This document shows positions 34,066 through 43,013 of a stretch of 64,000 nucleotides of DNA, piece by piece (the stretch's first letter is position 1; every line of letters starts with the position of its first letter). Below the pieces are notes generated by a model. It made no database searches. It was not told the origin of the DNA and saw only the letters and a program-made list of their open reading frames with translations. The position numbers and the translations under genes are program-made. Source of the DNA: Ascidiaceihabitans sp029251465 (GTDB taxonomy: Bacteria; Pseudomonadota; Alphaproteobacteria; Rhodobacterales; Rhodobacteraceae); contig NZ_CP170633.1 of NCBI RefSeq assembly GCF_042932805.1, positions 2,046,001-2,110,000 on the forward strand, written 5' to 3'.

Positions 34066-34776
34066 CTACGCCTCTGTCACCCACTCAGGATGGCCGATCT
34101 CTTCCAGAGTGCGCATGATTTTGTCGTGACCCTCGGGCAGATAACGGTTCAAAATATCATTGGAATTTCGCTTTGCATTGCGCGCCTGGAATGCATGTGA
34201 GGCCAGTCCCAAAGCGTCGGAAATCCGACCGATACTCGTATCCATCAGGCCGACATACGGCACCTCTAGCCTGTCATCTTCGGTACTCTTGCGGTAGTAA
34301 TCAAACCAGCCCTTGCGGCGATTGAAGAACTTCAAAAACCCCATCTTGTTAAAGCGCGCTTGCGGGCGCGGGCCATCACCGCCAAATGCATCGGGGTCAC
34401 TCCGCTTGAGGTTTGCCAACACTTCAGAGGAATCTGCAGGCCAGCGCGTTGCTGCGGTGTAAAATGATCTTTTTTGACCGTCGGATCCGCGCAAATGGCA
34501 TCGATCGCGTGACGCGGGCCCGTGTCCTCGTCACTGTGGGGCCAAATTTTAAGGCCGACAACCGGCGGACCCGGCGTGAAATTCAAAACCCGATAGGCGT
34601 ACCGCACCGGATCGTTTGCGCGCTCGGTATAATCCATCGCCGCGCGCGCTTTGGTAAAACGGATTGCCGTAGCAATAGACATCAGGGTGCGAATGCAACG
34701 CGCTGGTCAATGCGGTGCTGCCCGAACGTTGCGCGGACAAAATAATAAAACGAGTGGTGATTGCCGGGTTAGACAT
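34066..34776 (-). pseudogene. broken sulfotransferase gene (two frameshifts)
   Basis: Three overlapping frames together spell one sulfotransferase of about 235 residues. Frame one (to about 34660) has FIILSAQRSGSTALTSALHSHPDV, the PAPS-binding start. Frame two (about 34660-34475) continues with DYTERANDPVRYAYRVLNF and VGLKIWPHSDED. Frame three (about 34475-34066) ends with the family-like FNRRKGWFDYYRKSTED and LGL. The second shift probably lies at a run of six T at 34470-34475. Either the gene is dead or the assembly has homopolymer errors. Confidence 0.75.
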
Positions 34777-34815
34777 CAGCGCGACCAAACCCTGACGCCA
34801 GACATCGCTTAAACC

Positions 34816-35229
34816 TCAGGCTTTTTTGCGCAGCCGGATCACCACATCAACGGATGCGATTTCAGCGCCTTCAGGGGCGTCGGGCAATTGCGCGATCACC
34901 AGCTGATCCGATGGCGCATCCGTCAGGCGCGCCTCGTCTTCCCAAAAGAAATGGGGGTGATCATGGGTGTTCGTGTCAAAATAGCTTTTGGAGCCGTCAA
35001 CCGTCACTTCTTGCATCAAACCTGCATCACAAAACGCGCTGAGCGTGTTGTAAACCGTCGCCAATGACACCGCGTCACCAACGTCACGCGCCGCCTCGAA
35101 CAGGCTTTCGGCCGTCACATGGCGATGCTGACCATCGCCCACAAGCAAGGCTGCCAATGTCACGCGTTGACGTGTTGGGCGTAGGCCAGCTGTGGCCAAC
35201 CATTGCGTTCCGACTTGTTCCAGTGACAT
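34816..35229 (-). CDS. irr: Fur-family iron response regulator Irr
   Basis: A 137-residue Fur-type winged-helix protein. GLRPTRQRVTLAALLVGDGQHRHVTAESLF and AVSLATVYNTLSAFCDAGLM form the DNA-binding domain, and THDHPHFFWEDEARL is the segment that distinguishes Irr from Fur and Zur: it keeps a His-Asp-His heme/metal region and lacks the CxxC zinc pairs. Irr senses heme status and represses or activates iron genes. The start at 35229 matches the family; an ATG at 35265 would add 12 basic residues. Divergent from fabA, a common alphaproteobacterial arrangement. Confidence 0.88.
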   Translation of the reverse strand: MSLEQVGTQWLATAGLRPTRQRVTLAALLVGDGQHRHVTAESLFEAARDVGDAVSLATVYNTLSAFCDAGLMQEVTVDGSKSYFDTNTHDHPHFFWEDEARLTDAPSDQLVIAQLPDAPEGAEIASVDVVIRLRKKA

Positions 35230-35448
35230 TTGGGTGCGTGCCTTTGCTGCCTGACGTCTTGCCATATATCTAGTTCGCCCTGCCTCCCATTTCAATTCAA
35301 TTCCTGCGAACCGCTCGCATCCGCGCTGGCATCTGCACATAAATGCATATTTTCGCGCAGGTTAGTGGCGTGCATCGCCCTTGCAGGACCACAAATTGCG
35401 ATGCTAGAGGTGGTGAAACACAAGACCAAGTTCAGGAGTGCCGCAACA

Positions 35449-35958
35449 ATGGCCGATTACCCCACCAGTTTCGACAAGGAAGACCTGCTGAAATGCGCCC
35501 GCGGCGAATTATTTGGCCCCGGTAACGCGCAATTGCCGGAACCGCCGATGCTGATGATGGACCGGATTACCGAAGTTTCCAGCGATGGCGGCGCGCACGG
35601 CAAAGGTCATATCCTTGCCGAATTCGACATCACACCTGATCTTTGGTTCTTTGATTGCCACTTTCCCGGGAACCCGATTATGCCCGGCTGTTTGGGTCTG
35701 GATGGCCTGTGGCAGCTGACCGGTTTCAACCTTGGCTGGCGTGGCTGGACGGGGCGCGGCATGGCTGTGGGTGTGGGCGAGGTCCGGCTAAAAGGCATGG
35801 TACGCCCGGATCGCAAAATGCTGACCTACAAGATCGACTTTACCAAAGCGCTGCAAACCCGTCGTCTGACCATGGGCGTCGCAAACGGCATAGTTGAGGC
35901 CGACGGCGAGGTCATCTACGAAGTTAAAGACCTCAGAGTAGCCCTCTCGGACGCCTAA
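35449..35958 (+). CDS. fabA: 3-hydroxydecanoyl-ACP dehydratase/isomerase
   Basis: It introduces the cis double bond at the C10 stage of fatty acid synthesis. The 169-residue hot-dog-fold enzyme has catalytic His71 and Asp85 in DCHFPGNPIMPGCLGLDG. CAGGAG lies 11-16 bases before the ATG at 35449. The in-frame extension to 35230 is not family-like. It normally sits directly before fabB; here a divergent desaturase gene intervenes. Confidence 0.96.
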   Translation: MADYPTSFDKEDLLKCARGELFGPGNAQLPEPPMLMMDRITEVSSDGGAHGKGHILAEFDITPDLWFFDCHFPGNPIMPGCLGLDGLWQLTGFNLGWRGWTGRGMAVGVGEVRLKGMVRPDRKMLTYKIDFTKALQTRRLTMGVANGIVEADGEVIYEVKDLRVALSDA

Positions 35959-35980
35959 AGCAGTCCTTCAAACCGGGCGC

Positions 35981-37030
35981 TTAAACCTTGGAAAAGGGCA
36001 GCAACTGTCTGCTCTTTTCATCCCACAAATGCAGACGCGCATTGCGGAAACTTTCCCGAACCGTCATCCGGTTGCCAATCGCCAATTCTTCGTTTTCGCG
36101 CAGCACTTGTGGCAGGCGATAAAACGGGATGCGGCTGTATAGGTGATGCACGTGGTGAATGCCGATATTGGCGCTCAGCCATTGCAAGACTGCTGGCAAA
36201 ACATAGTGCGAGCTGCCGTTCAGGGCCGCGTCATGCACTTGCCAATCTGCCGCCTCATCCCACTGCGTGTCCTCAAACTGGTGCTGAACGTAGAACAGCC
36301 AAACACCGGCTGTGGCTGCCAAAAGCGTTGTGGGCAAGAAGATCAACAAGATCGGCATCAGCCCACCAAAATAGATCATAATCCCAAGCACAGACAGAAT
36401 GGCCGCATTGGTGCCCATCGCGCTGATCCAGTATTTCGTGCTGGCCATCAGACCCAGGGGCAGACGGTTTTGCAGGAAGAACAGATATCCCGGCCCCAGA
36501 CCGAACAAAACAATCGGGTTGCGGTACACACGGTACAAAAACCGGTTGAACGACGACATCGCCTGATATTCGGCAACCGTCAGCGTGTGCACATCACCAA
36601 TGCCACGTTGATCCAGATTGCCGGAATGGTTGTGATGCAGCGAATGGGTGCGCCGCCACACGTCATAGGGCGTCAACGTCAGAACACCCAACACGCGGCC
36701 CAGCCAGTCACTGACCGTGCGGTTGTTGAAAAACGCGCCATGCCCGCAATCGTGCTGGATACAGAACAGCCGCAGCAAGAAGGCCGCATTGCTCATCGAG
36801 ATCGCCAGCGTCAGCCAATAGCTATACGACAGCGACCACCATGCCAGCGCCCAAAGCAACAAAAACGGACCGACCGTAATACCCAGTTCATAAGAACTGC
36901 GCCCCGCATGGGGTTCGCGATATTTCGCCAGAACTCTGATCCAGTCGCGCGGTTCCCGAATAACGGGGGCGTCTGTGGTCATCTTTGTGGTGCCTGAAGG
37001 GTCTTGCGCGGGCTCGATCGTGTCGGTCAT
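35981..37030 (-). CDS. membrane fatty acid desaturase
   Basis: A 349-residue integral membrane di-iron enzyme with the three histidine boxes of acyl-lipid desaturases: HDCGH (about residue 93), HSLHHNHSG (about 128) and HHVHH (about 294), with four or more hydrophobic segments between. It would add a double bond to a membrane lipid acyl chain using oxygen. It lies between fabA and fabB, on the opposite strand, so the oxygen-independent (FabA/FabB) and oxygen-dependent routes to unsaturated lipids are neighbours. A second start at aa 17 (MTTDAP) is possible. Confidence 0.9.
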   Translation of the reverse strand: MTDTIEPAQDPSGTTKMTTDAPVIREPRDWIRVLAKYREPHAGRSSYELGITVGPFLLLWALAWWSLSYSYWLTLAISMSNAAFLLRLFCIQHDCGHGAFFNNRTVSDWLGRVLGVLTLTPYDVWRRTHSLHHNHSGNLDQRGIGDVHTLTVAEYQAMSSFNRFLYRVYRNPIVLFGLGPGYLFFLQNRLPLGLMASTKYWISAMGTNAAILSVLGIMIYFGGLMPILLIFLPTTLLAATAGVWLFYVQHQFEDTQWDEAADWQVHDAALNGSSHYVLPAVLQWLSANIGIHHVHHLYSRIPFYRLPQVLRENEELAIGNRMTVRESFRNARLHLWDEKSRQLLPFSKV

Positions 37031-37459
37031 ATGACTGCTTTGTTAATTATGGTTCCAATCCTCGTATAGGATCAAAACAGTTACGCAAGTATCACTTTGT
37101 GCAAATCTCTAGAAAAAGTGATGCGCAAGGCGTGCTGTGTGACCCCGTATGACCCAAAAGTTAACGATCCTCGTCAAACCTTAACGTCGCACCCAAGTGA
37201 ACAAGGCGTTAACGCGCGCATGAATGCGAAACTGCACAGATTTGGTGAAAATCTGTACGCAACGCCCTAAACCGCTGTCATCCAGGTGATCCGCGCCGAC
37301 CTAAACTGCACATTTTCCAACCAAATCTGCGCAGTTTGACCCGCAGCCCCCACCGCACGCAGCGTTAACGCCACCGAACGCCGCACCTATTGTTATCAGC
37401 TTGCGCAATTTGCCCCCCCTGTCCTATTAAGGGTTCAAGCCACTAAAGGGAGAGCACCC
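37031..37459. promoter_or_regulatory. 429-base divergent control region of the desaturase and fabB
   Basis: No gene. AAACTGCACAGATTTGG at 37229-37245 recurs inverted at 37321-37337 with 16 of 17 positions matching, 75 bases apart. The decamer AAACTGCACA is also repeated directly at 37303-37312, and ACAGATTT/AAATCTGT forms an 8-bp hairpin at 37236-37256. This looks like a multi-site operator region, plausibly controlling both unsaturated-lipid genes. Confidence 0.6.
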
Positions 37460-38689
37460 ATGCGTCGTGTTGTTGTGACTGGATTGGGCATCGTCTCGTC
37501 TATCGGGAATAATGTTTCAGAGGTTCTAGCCTCGCTCAAAGCGGGCACCAGCGGCATTGTCGCCAGCCCTGAAATGATCGAACACGGCTTTCGCAGCCGG
37601 GTTGCTGGTACGTTGAAAATCGACCCCTCGGAACACATCGACAAACGCACGCTGCGGTTCATGGGACCAGGGGCGGCCTACGCCCATATCGCCATGGGCC
37701 AAGCAATTGCCGACGCGGGTTTGACCGAAGATCAAATCGTCAACGAACGCACAGGTCTGGTTGCAGGCTCGGGCGGGCCATCGACATCCGCCATGCTGGC
37801 CGCGCATCAGGTTGTCGCCAAGACCGGTGCCACCAAACGCATCGGCCCGTTTGCAGTGCCGAAATGCATGTCGTCCACCATCTCGGCGAACCTGTCGACG
37901 GCGTATAAAATCAAAGGGATCAACTATTCGATCACCTCTGCTTGTTCCACATCCCTGCACTGCATCGGCAACGCGGCAGAACAAATTATGATGGGCAAAC
38001 AAGACGTTATGTTTGCAGGCGGCGGCGAGGAACTGGATTGGACCCTGTCCTGCCTGTTTGACGCGATGGGCGCAATGAGCAGCAAATACAACGACACGCC
38101 AGAACTGGCGAGCCGCGCCTTTGACGCAGATCGCGACGGCTTTGTGATCTCTGGCGGCGGCGGTATTGTGGTGCTCGAAGACCTCGAACATGCACTGGCG
38201 CGCGGTGCAAAAATCTACGGTGAAATCACCGGATACGCGGCCACATCGGACGGTCACGACATGGTGGCACCGTCTGGCGAAGGCGGCGAACGGGCGATGC
38301 GTTTGGCCTTGTCCACCCTGCCAGAGGGTCGCAAAGTTGGCTACATCAACGCACACGGCACATCCACGCCGGTCGGTGATGTTGGCGAAATCGAAGCGGT
38401 TCGGCGCGTGTTTGGCAAAGGCGCAACCCCGCCTGTTAGTTCGACAAAATCCATGACCGGCCACGCCCAAGGGGCCGCCGGCGCGCTCGAGGCGATCTTT
38501 AGCACCTTGATGCTGGACAATGATTTCATCACCGGATCGATCAACGTTCAAAACCTTGATCCCGCATTAGACGCGGCCGAAATTGCAACAAAAACAGTAG
38601 AAAACGCAGGGCTCGATAGTGTCATGACGAACTCGTTCGGGTTTGGCGGCACCAATGGATCCATGATCATTTCGAAATACAACGGATAA
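37460..38689 (+). CDS. fabB: 3-oxoacyl-ACP synthase I
   Basis: A 409-residue thiolase-fold condensing enzyme that elongates unsaturated acyl-ACP. Active-site Cys162 lies in TSACSTSLHC, the two histidines in NAHGTSTPVGD and TGHAQGAAG. It is normally co-transcribed with fabA; here it has its own promoter region. AAAGGGAGAG lies directly before the ATG. fabI follows after 12 bases. Confidence 0.95.
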   Translation: MRRVVVTGLGIVSSIGNNVSEVLASLKAGTSGIVASPEMIEHGFRSRVAGTLKIDPSEHIDKRTLRFMGPGAAYAHIAMGQAIADAGLTEDQIVNERTGLVAGSGGPSTSAMLAAHQVVAKTGATKRIGPFAVPKCMSSTISANLSTAYKIKGINYSITSACSTSLHCIGNAAEQIMMGKQDVMFAGGGEELDWTLSCLFDAMGAMSSKYNDTPELASRAFDADRDGFVISGGGGIVVLEDLEHALARGAKIYGEITGYAATSDGHDMVAPSGEGGERAMRLALSTLPEGRKVGYINAHGTSTPVGDVGEIEAVRRVFGKGATPPVSSTKSMTGHAQGAAGALEAIFSTLMLDNDFITGSINVQNLDPALDAAEIATKTVENAGLDSVMTNSFGFGGTNGSMIISKYNG

Positions 38690-38701
38690 GAGTTTATCAT
38701 T

Positions 38702-39493
38702 ATGTCTCAAATGCTTGCAGGTAAGCGCGGCCTGATCATGGGTGTCGCGAACGAACGATCCATCGCTTGGGGAATTGCCAAATCCATGGCCAAGGCAGGC
38801 GCGGAATTGGCGTTCACCTACCAAGGCGAGGCATTTGGCAAACGGCTCGAACCGCTGGCCGCATCTGTCGGATCAGACTTTATGGTCGACGTTGATGTGA
38901 CGGACGACGCGTCCTTGGACACAGCATTTGAGGGGCTGGCTGCGCGCTGGCCAACGATCGATTTTGTGATCCATGCAATCGCATTTTCAGACAAGTCCGA
39001 ACTGACGGGCCGGTTCCTGAACACGTCGCGCGCGAACTTCAAACACTCGATGGATATTTCGGCCTATTCGTTCATCGAAGTTGCACGCCGCGCGCACCCG
39101 ATGATGGTCGACAACGGCGGCACATTGTTGACGCTAACCTACCAAGGATCGAACCGCGTTGTGCCGAATTACAACGTGATGGGCGTGGCCAAGGCGGCGC
39201 TGGAATCAGCGACCCGCTACCTCGCCAACGACCTTGGGCCAGAGGGCATTCGCGTCAACGCGATCTCGCCCGGGCCGATGAAAACGCTGGCCGGTGCGGC
39301 CATTGGCGGGGCGCGCAAAACCTACAAACACACTGATCAAAACGCGCCCTTGCGCTCTAATGCGACATTAGAAGCGGTTGGCGGCACGGCGGTGTATTTG
39401 GCGTCCGACGCGGGGGCCTGCACAACGGGCGAAATCATCCGTGTCGACGGTGGATTCCACGTGCTGGGCATGCCGCAACCGGACCACTTGTAA
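38702..39493 (+). CDS. fabI: enoyl-ACP reductase (NADH)
   Basis: A 263-residue short-chain dehydrogenase-type enzyme for the last step of each fatty acid elongation cycle. The N-terminal nucleotide site is the FabI variant GVANERSIAWGIAKSM, the catalytic Tyr-x6-Lys is in NYNVMGVAKAALE, and the substrate loop SPGPMKTLAGAAIGG is typical. It forms an operon with fabB. Confidence 0.95.
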   Translation: MSQMLAGKRGLIMGVANERSIAWGIAKSMAKAGAELAFTYQGEAFGKRLEPLAASVGSDFMVDVDVTDDASLDTAFEGLAARWPTIDFVIHAIAFSDKSELTGRFLNTSRANFKHSMDISAYSFIEVARRAHPMMVDNGGTLLTLTYQGSNRVVPNYNVMGVAKAALESATRYLANDLGPEGIRVNAISPGPMKTLAGAAIGGARKTYKHTDQNAPLRSNATLEAVGGTAVYLASDAGACTTGEIIRVDGGFHVLGMPQPDHL

Positions 39494-39589
39494 CTGAGCA
39501 CGTGGTGCGCGACACGCACACCTTACCTGCCCACGGTTTTGCCAAAATCTTGCCCTAAGCCTGACATTTCATGCAGCTAGCGTTCACCC

Positions 39590-39937
39590 ATGAAAATTTA
39601 TGATCCGAAATACGAACGCACATTGGAACGACGCGAAGCACGGGCCAGACGTTCCAAAACTTTGGGGCGGTTTGTGGTCACGGGATTCGGTGTTTGTGTG
39701 ATGCTAACCTTGCGGATGAACCCTGCATTAGCCACTGATTTTACGACTTATTTTGCCGAAATCCCGGCCCGTCAAACCAGCTTATTGCCAGGGGCCCAAC
39801 CGGTTGCGCAGATGCCATTGAACAAAGTCACAGTGCGCAAGGGAACAGGGTTTGGCACGCAGCCAAACGGCCACGACAGCCAAGCCGTGGCACAGGGTTT
39901 GGGTCAACACCTGGGGTCGATCAAAGTTGGTCAGTGA
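39590..39937 (+). CDS. small membrane-anchored protein of unknown function
   Basis: A 115-residue protein with a strongly basic N-terminus (EARARRSKT), one transmembrane or uncleaved signal segment at about residues 27-45, and a polar exported part of 65 residues rich in Gln and Thr. No family was recognised. It stands alone between fabI and the convergent FKBP gene. Confidence 0.6.
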   Translation: MKIYDPKYERTLERREARARRSKTLGRFVVTGFGVCVMLTLRMNPALATDFTTYFAEIPARQTSLLPGAQPVAQMPLNKVTVRKGTGFGTQPNGHDSQAVAQGLGQHLGSIKVGQ

Positions 39938-39973
39938 AAGATGCGCAGGTGACGCACCCTGCCAATTTTAACC

Positions 39974-40402
39974 TCAGTTGATCCCGACAATCTCGATATC
40001 AAAGGTCAGGTCTTTGCCTGCGAGCGGATGGTTCGCATCCAGCGTCACGGTCGCCTCATCAAGTGCCACAACAGTGACTGGCAACGGGTGACCTTCGGGC
40101 GTTTGCATCTGCAATTGCAGGCCCAATTCCAGCGGAATGTCAGCCGGAATGCCTTCGCGCGGGATCGCCTGTTGCATGTCAGGATTGATGTGACCGTAGG
40201 CTTGATCCACCGGCACGTTCACGACCTTTTTGTCGCCCACCGCCATGCCCGGCAATGCCGCGTCCAGACCTGCGATGATCTGGCCGGAGCCTGCCTGAAA
40301 TTCCAACGGGTCGCGCCCCTCAGAGCTGTCAAAGATGCTGTCATCGGACAAAGTGCCTTTGTAGTGCATCCGCACCGTGTCGCCTGATTTGATTGTGCTC
40401 AT
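39974..40402 (-). CDS. FKBP-type peptidyl-prolyl isomerase, SlyD-like
   Basis: A 142-residue protein: FKBP half-domain at residues 5-65 and 120-140 (VRMHYKGTLSDDSIFDSSEGRDPLEF), with the IF (insert-in-flap) chaperone domain at about 70-118 (QAYGHINPDMQQAIPRE). It lacks the His-rich metal tail of enterobacterial SlyD. The ATG at 40402 is taken; the frame to 40447 adds 15 unrelated residues. It folds or isomerises proline-containing clients in the cytosol. Confidence 0.88.
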   Translation of the reverse strand: MSTIKSGDTVRMHYKGTLSDDSIFDSSEGRDPLEFQAGSGQIIAGLDAALPGMAVGDKKVVNVPVDQAYGHINPDMQQAIPREGIPADIPLELGLQLQMQTPEGHPLPVTVVALDEATVTLDANHPLAGKDLTFDIEIVGIN

Positions 40403-40534
40403 GTTCTGTTCCGTTTCGAGATATCCAAAGTTGCGCGCAATTTGCATCAGGCGCGTGGCGGGGTAAACCCCACCTTACCCCCTTTTCGCCCGCGTCTACC
40501 CGTGCCAGTGTGCGCCCATCAAAGGAGTTCACCC

Positions 40535-41221
40535 ATGCCCATCACCACCTGCATTTTTGACGCCTATGGCACGCTGTTTGATGTGGCGGCCGCCGCACGC
40601 CAAGCCGCCGCTGAGCCTGAATTTGCGCAGATCAAAGATACATGGCCGCAATTGGCAGAACATTGGCGTCTGAAACAGCTGCAATACACGTGGTTGCGTG
40701 CGATTACCGATGCGCATGCGGATTTTTGGCAGGTCACCCAAGACGGGCTGGATTGGGCGATGGAAAAAACGGGCGTCGGCCATGATGCGGCCCTACGTGA
40801 GCGTCTGTTGGCGCTCTATTGGGAACTGCAGGCCTATCCAGAAGTCCCCGCGATGCTGAAGGCGCTAAAGGACGCAGGATTGAACACCGCAATTTTGTCG
40901 AACGGTTCACCGGACATGCTGGATGGTGCGGTCCAGTCCGCTGGGATCGCCGATGTTCTGGATGACAGCCTGTCGGTGCAAAGCGTCGGTGTTTTCAAGC
41001 CTGACGCGCGGATTTACGACCTTGTTGGTGCGCGGTTTGGCTGCGCAAAAGACGAGGTTTTGTTCGTGTCTTCAAATGGTTGGGACGCAGCTGGCGCGGC
41101 AGGCTACGGGTTTACGACGGCCTGGGTCAACCGCAGCAATGAGCCGATGGACCGCCTGCCCTGGACACCGCAACACGTGCTGTCTGATCTGACGGATATT
41201 CCGAAACTGGCTGGCGTCTAA
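40535..41221 (+). CDS. haloacid dehalogenase, type II
   Basis: A 228-residue HAD hydrolase: nucleophile Asp in FDAYGTLFD (residues 8-16), Ser/Asn in LSNGSPDML, Lys in VFKPDARIYD and the SSNGWDAAGA motif of L-2-haloacid dehalogenases, so a 2-haloacid substrate is likely. AAAGGAG precedes the ATG at 40535. First gene of the seven-gene operon to 47518; its stop overlaps the next start (TAATG). Confidence 0.85.
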   Translation: MPITTCIFDAYGTLFDVAAAARQAAAEPEFAQIKDTWPQLAEHWRLKQLQYTWLRAITDAHADFWQVTQDGLDWAMEKTGVGHDAALRERLLALYWELQAYPEVPAMLKALKDAGLNTAILSNGSPDMLDGAVQSAGIADVLDDSLSVQSVGVFKPDARIYDLVGARFGCAKDEVLFVSSNGWDAAGAAGYGFTTAWVNRSNEPMDRLPWTPQHVLSDLTDIPKLAGV

Positions 41222-42039
41222 TGCCAAGCTTCAAAACATCTGACGGGCTGAACCTGCACTACACAGACCAAGGTTCGGGTCTGCCAATCTTGTGCCTTGC
41301 CGGGTTAACCCGCACCGGTGCTGATTTCGATTACGTTGCACCGCATCTATCCGGCAACCGATTGATCCGGCTGGATTATCGCGGGCGCGGTGGTTCTGAC
41401 TGGGATGATAATTGGCAGAATTATACGCTGCCAGTTGAATGCCGTGATGTGGTTGAATTGCTCGATCATTTGGGGCTGGAAAAGGTCGCCATCATCGGCA
41501 CCTCGCGCGGCGGTTTGAACGCCATGGGCCTGTGTGCGTCGGTCCCCGACCGGATCATTGGCGTTGCGCTCAATGACATCGGGCCAGAGCTGGATCCGCG
41601 CGGCCTAAGCGGCATCATGACCTATCTGGGGCGCAATCCGGCGGGCCGCAATCACGAGGACATCGCCGCCGCCCTCGCCCATGTGTTGGTCGGGTTTGAC
41701 AACGTCCCGATGTCGCGCTGGCTAGAAGAGGTGCGCAAGCATTACATAATGACCGATACGGGCCTGCAAATCACTTATGATCCGAACTTGCGCAAGGCGG
41801 TTGAGGCAGGTGGCGACGTGCCCGACCTGTGGCCGTTCTTTGATGCGATGGCCGGCAAACCGTTGGTCTGCATTCGCGGTTCTGGATCAGATTTACTAAG
41901 CGCCGAGACGTTGGCAAAAATGCAAACCCGTCGCCCTGACATGATCGCCGCAACAGTGCCAGATCGCGGACACATCCCGTTTTTGGATGAACCCGAGGCA
42001 GTCGCTGCCTTACAAAAATGGATCGGAGAACTGGCATGA
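41221..42039 (+). CDS. alpha/beta-hydrolase
   Basis: A 272-residue alpha/beta-hydrolase fold protein: oxyanion region GLTRTGADF, nucleophile Ser in GTSRGG near residue 99, and catalytic His in RGHIPFLDEPE near residue 250. Related to lactonases and C-C hydrolases. Overlap by one base with the dehalogenase and by four with the dehydratase indicates translational coupling. The substrate is unknown. Confidence 0.85.
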   Translation: MPSFKTSDGLNLHYTDQGSGLPILCLAGLTRTGADFDYVAPHLSGNRLIRLDYRGRGGSDWDDNWQNYTLPVECRDVVELLDHLGLEKVAIIGTSRGGLNAMGLCASVPDRIIGVALNDIGPELDPRGLSGIMTYLGRNPAGRNHEDIAAALAHVLVGFDNVPMSRWLEEVRKHYIMTDTGLQITYDPNLRKAVEAGGDVPDLWPFFDAMAGKPLVCIRGSGSDLLSAETLAKMQTRRPDMIAATVPDRGHIPFLDEPEAVAALQKWIGELA

Positions 42040-43013
42040 ATATTGACATGATCCGCGCCGCTGCCAAGCGGTTGGACGGGCACGCACGCCGCACGCCTTT
42101 GCTGAATTCGCCGTTCTTGGACGACATCGCAGGGCGTCGTGTCTGGGTGAAACCTGAATGTTTACAACACACTGGCAGCTTTAAATTTCGCGGTGGATGG
42201 TCGGCGTTGTCGGCACTGACTGACGCACAACGCGCCAAAGGTGTCATCGCCTTTTCCAGTGGCAACCACGCCCAAGGGGTTGCTTTGGCCGCGCGCGAAC
42301 ACGGCTCATCTGCCGTCATTGTCATGCCGTCCGACGCCCCTGCCCTCAAGATCGCAAACACGCGCGCGCTGGGGGCCGAGGTTGTCTTGTACGAACGCGG
42401 GTCCGAGGATCGCGACGTGATCGGCCAGCAACTGGCAACGGAACGCGGACTGACCCTGATCAAACCTTTTGACGAGCCGCAAGTGATCGCAGGTCAAGGC
42501 ACAACCGGTTTGGAAATCGCCGAGCAAGCGCGCGAAGTTGGCATCACCACAGCAGACGTAATTGTGTGCTGCGGCGGTGGTGGTTTGACCGGCGGCATCG
42601 CGCTGGCGCTTGAGGCCGAGGCCCCAGACATGCGCGTACGCCCCGCCGAACCAGAAGGGTTCGACGATGTGGCACGGTCCCTGCATGCAGGCGCAATCCA
42701 GCGCAACAACGCCCTGTCCGGCAATATCTGCGACGCGATCATCACTCCGCAACCGGGCGATCTGACCTTTCCAATCATGCAGCGTTTGTGTGGTGCCGGA
42801 TTAACCGTCAGCGAAGACGAAGCCTTGCACGCCATGGCGCTCGCGTTTTCACGTCTCAAGGCCGTCGCTGAACCCGGTGGCGCCGTCGCCTTGGCCGCGG
42901 CGCTGTTTCGCACAGATGACATTCAAGGCGATGATGTTATTGTCACAATTTCGGGGGGCAACGTCGATGCGGCCCTGTTTCAAACCGCCCTTGAAAGGTT
43001 TCCCATTTCATGA
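42036..43013 (+). CDS. threonine/serine dehydratase-like PLP enzyme
   Basis: A 325-residue fold-type II PLP enzyme: Lys50 in GSFKFRGG (Schiff base), SSGNHAQG near residue 75, and the glycine loop CGGGGLTGG near residue 180. No C-terminal ACT regulatory domain, so it is a catabolic threonine or hydroxyaspartate dehydratase rather than IlvA. It shares ATGA with the hydrolase upstream and overlaps the next gene by four bases. Confidence 0.88.
   Translation: MNIDMIRAAAKRLDGHARRTPLLNSPFLDDIAGRRVWVKPECLQHTGSFKFRGGWSALSALTDAQRAKGVIAFSSGNHAQGVALAAREHGSSAVIVMPSDAPALKIANTRALGAEVVLYERGSEDRDVIGQQLATERGLTLIKPFDEPQVIAGQGTTGLEIAEQAREVGITTADVIVCCGGGGLTGGIALALEAEAPDMRVRPAEPEGFDDVARSLHAGAIQRNNALSGNICDAIITPQPGDLTFPIMQRLCGAGLTVSEDEALHAMALAFSRLKAVAEPGGAVALAAALFRTDDIQGDDVIVTISGGNVDAALFQTALERFPIS

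Noticed and set aside
37526..38551. A 341-codon open frame on the minus strand opposite fabB
   Set aside because: fabB has its active-site residues and ribosome binding site. The antisense frame has no motif and an unnatural Cys/His/Arg-rich composition.
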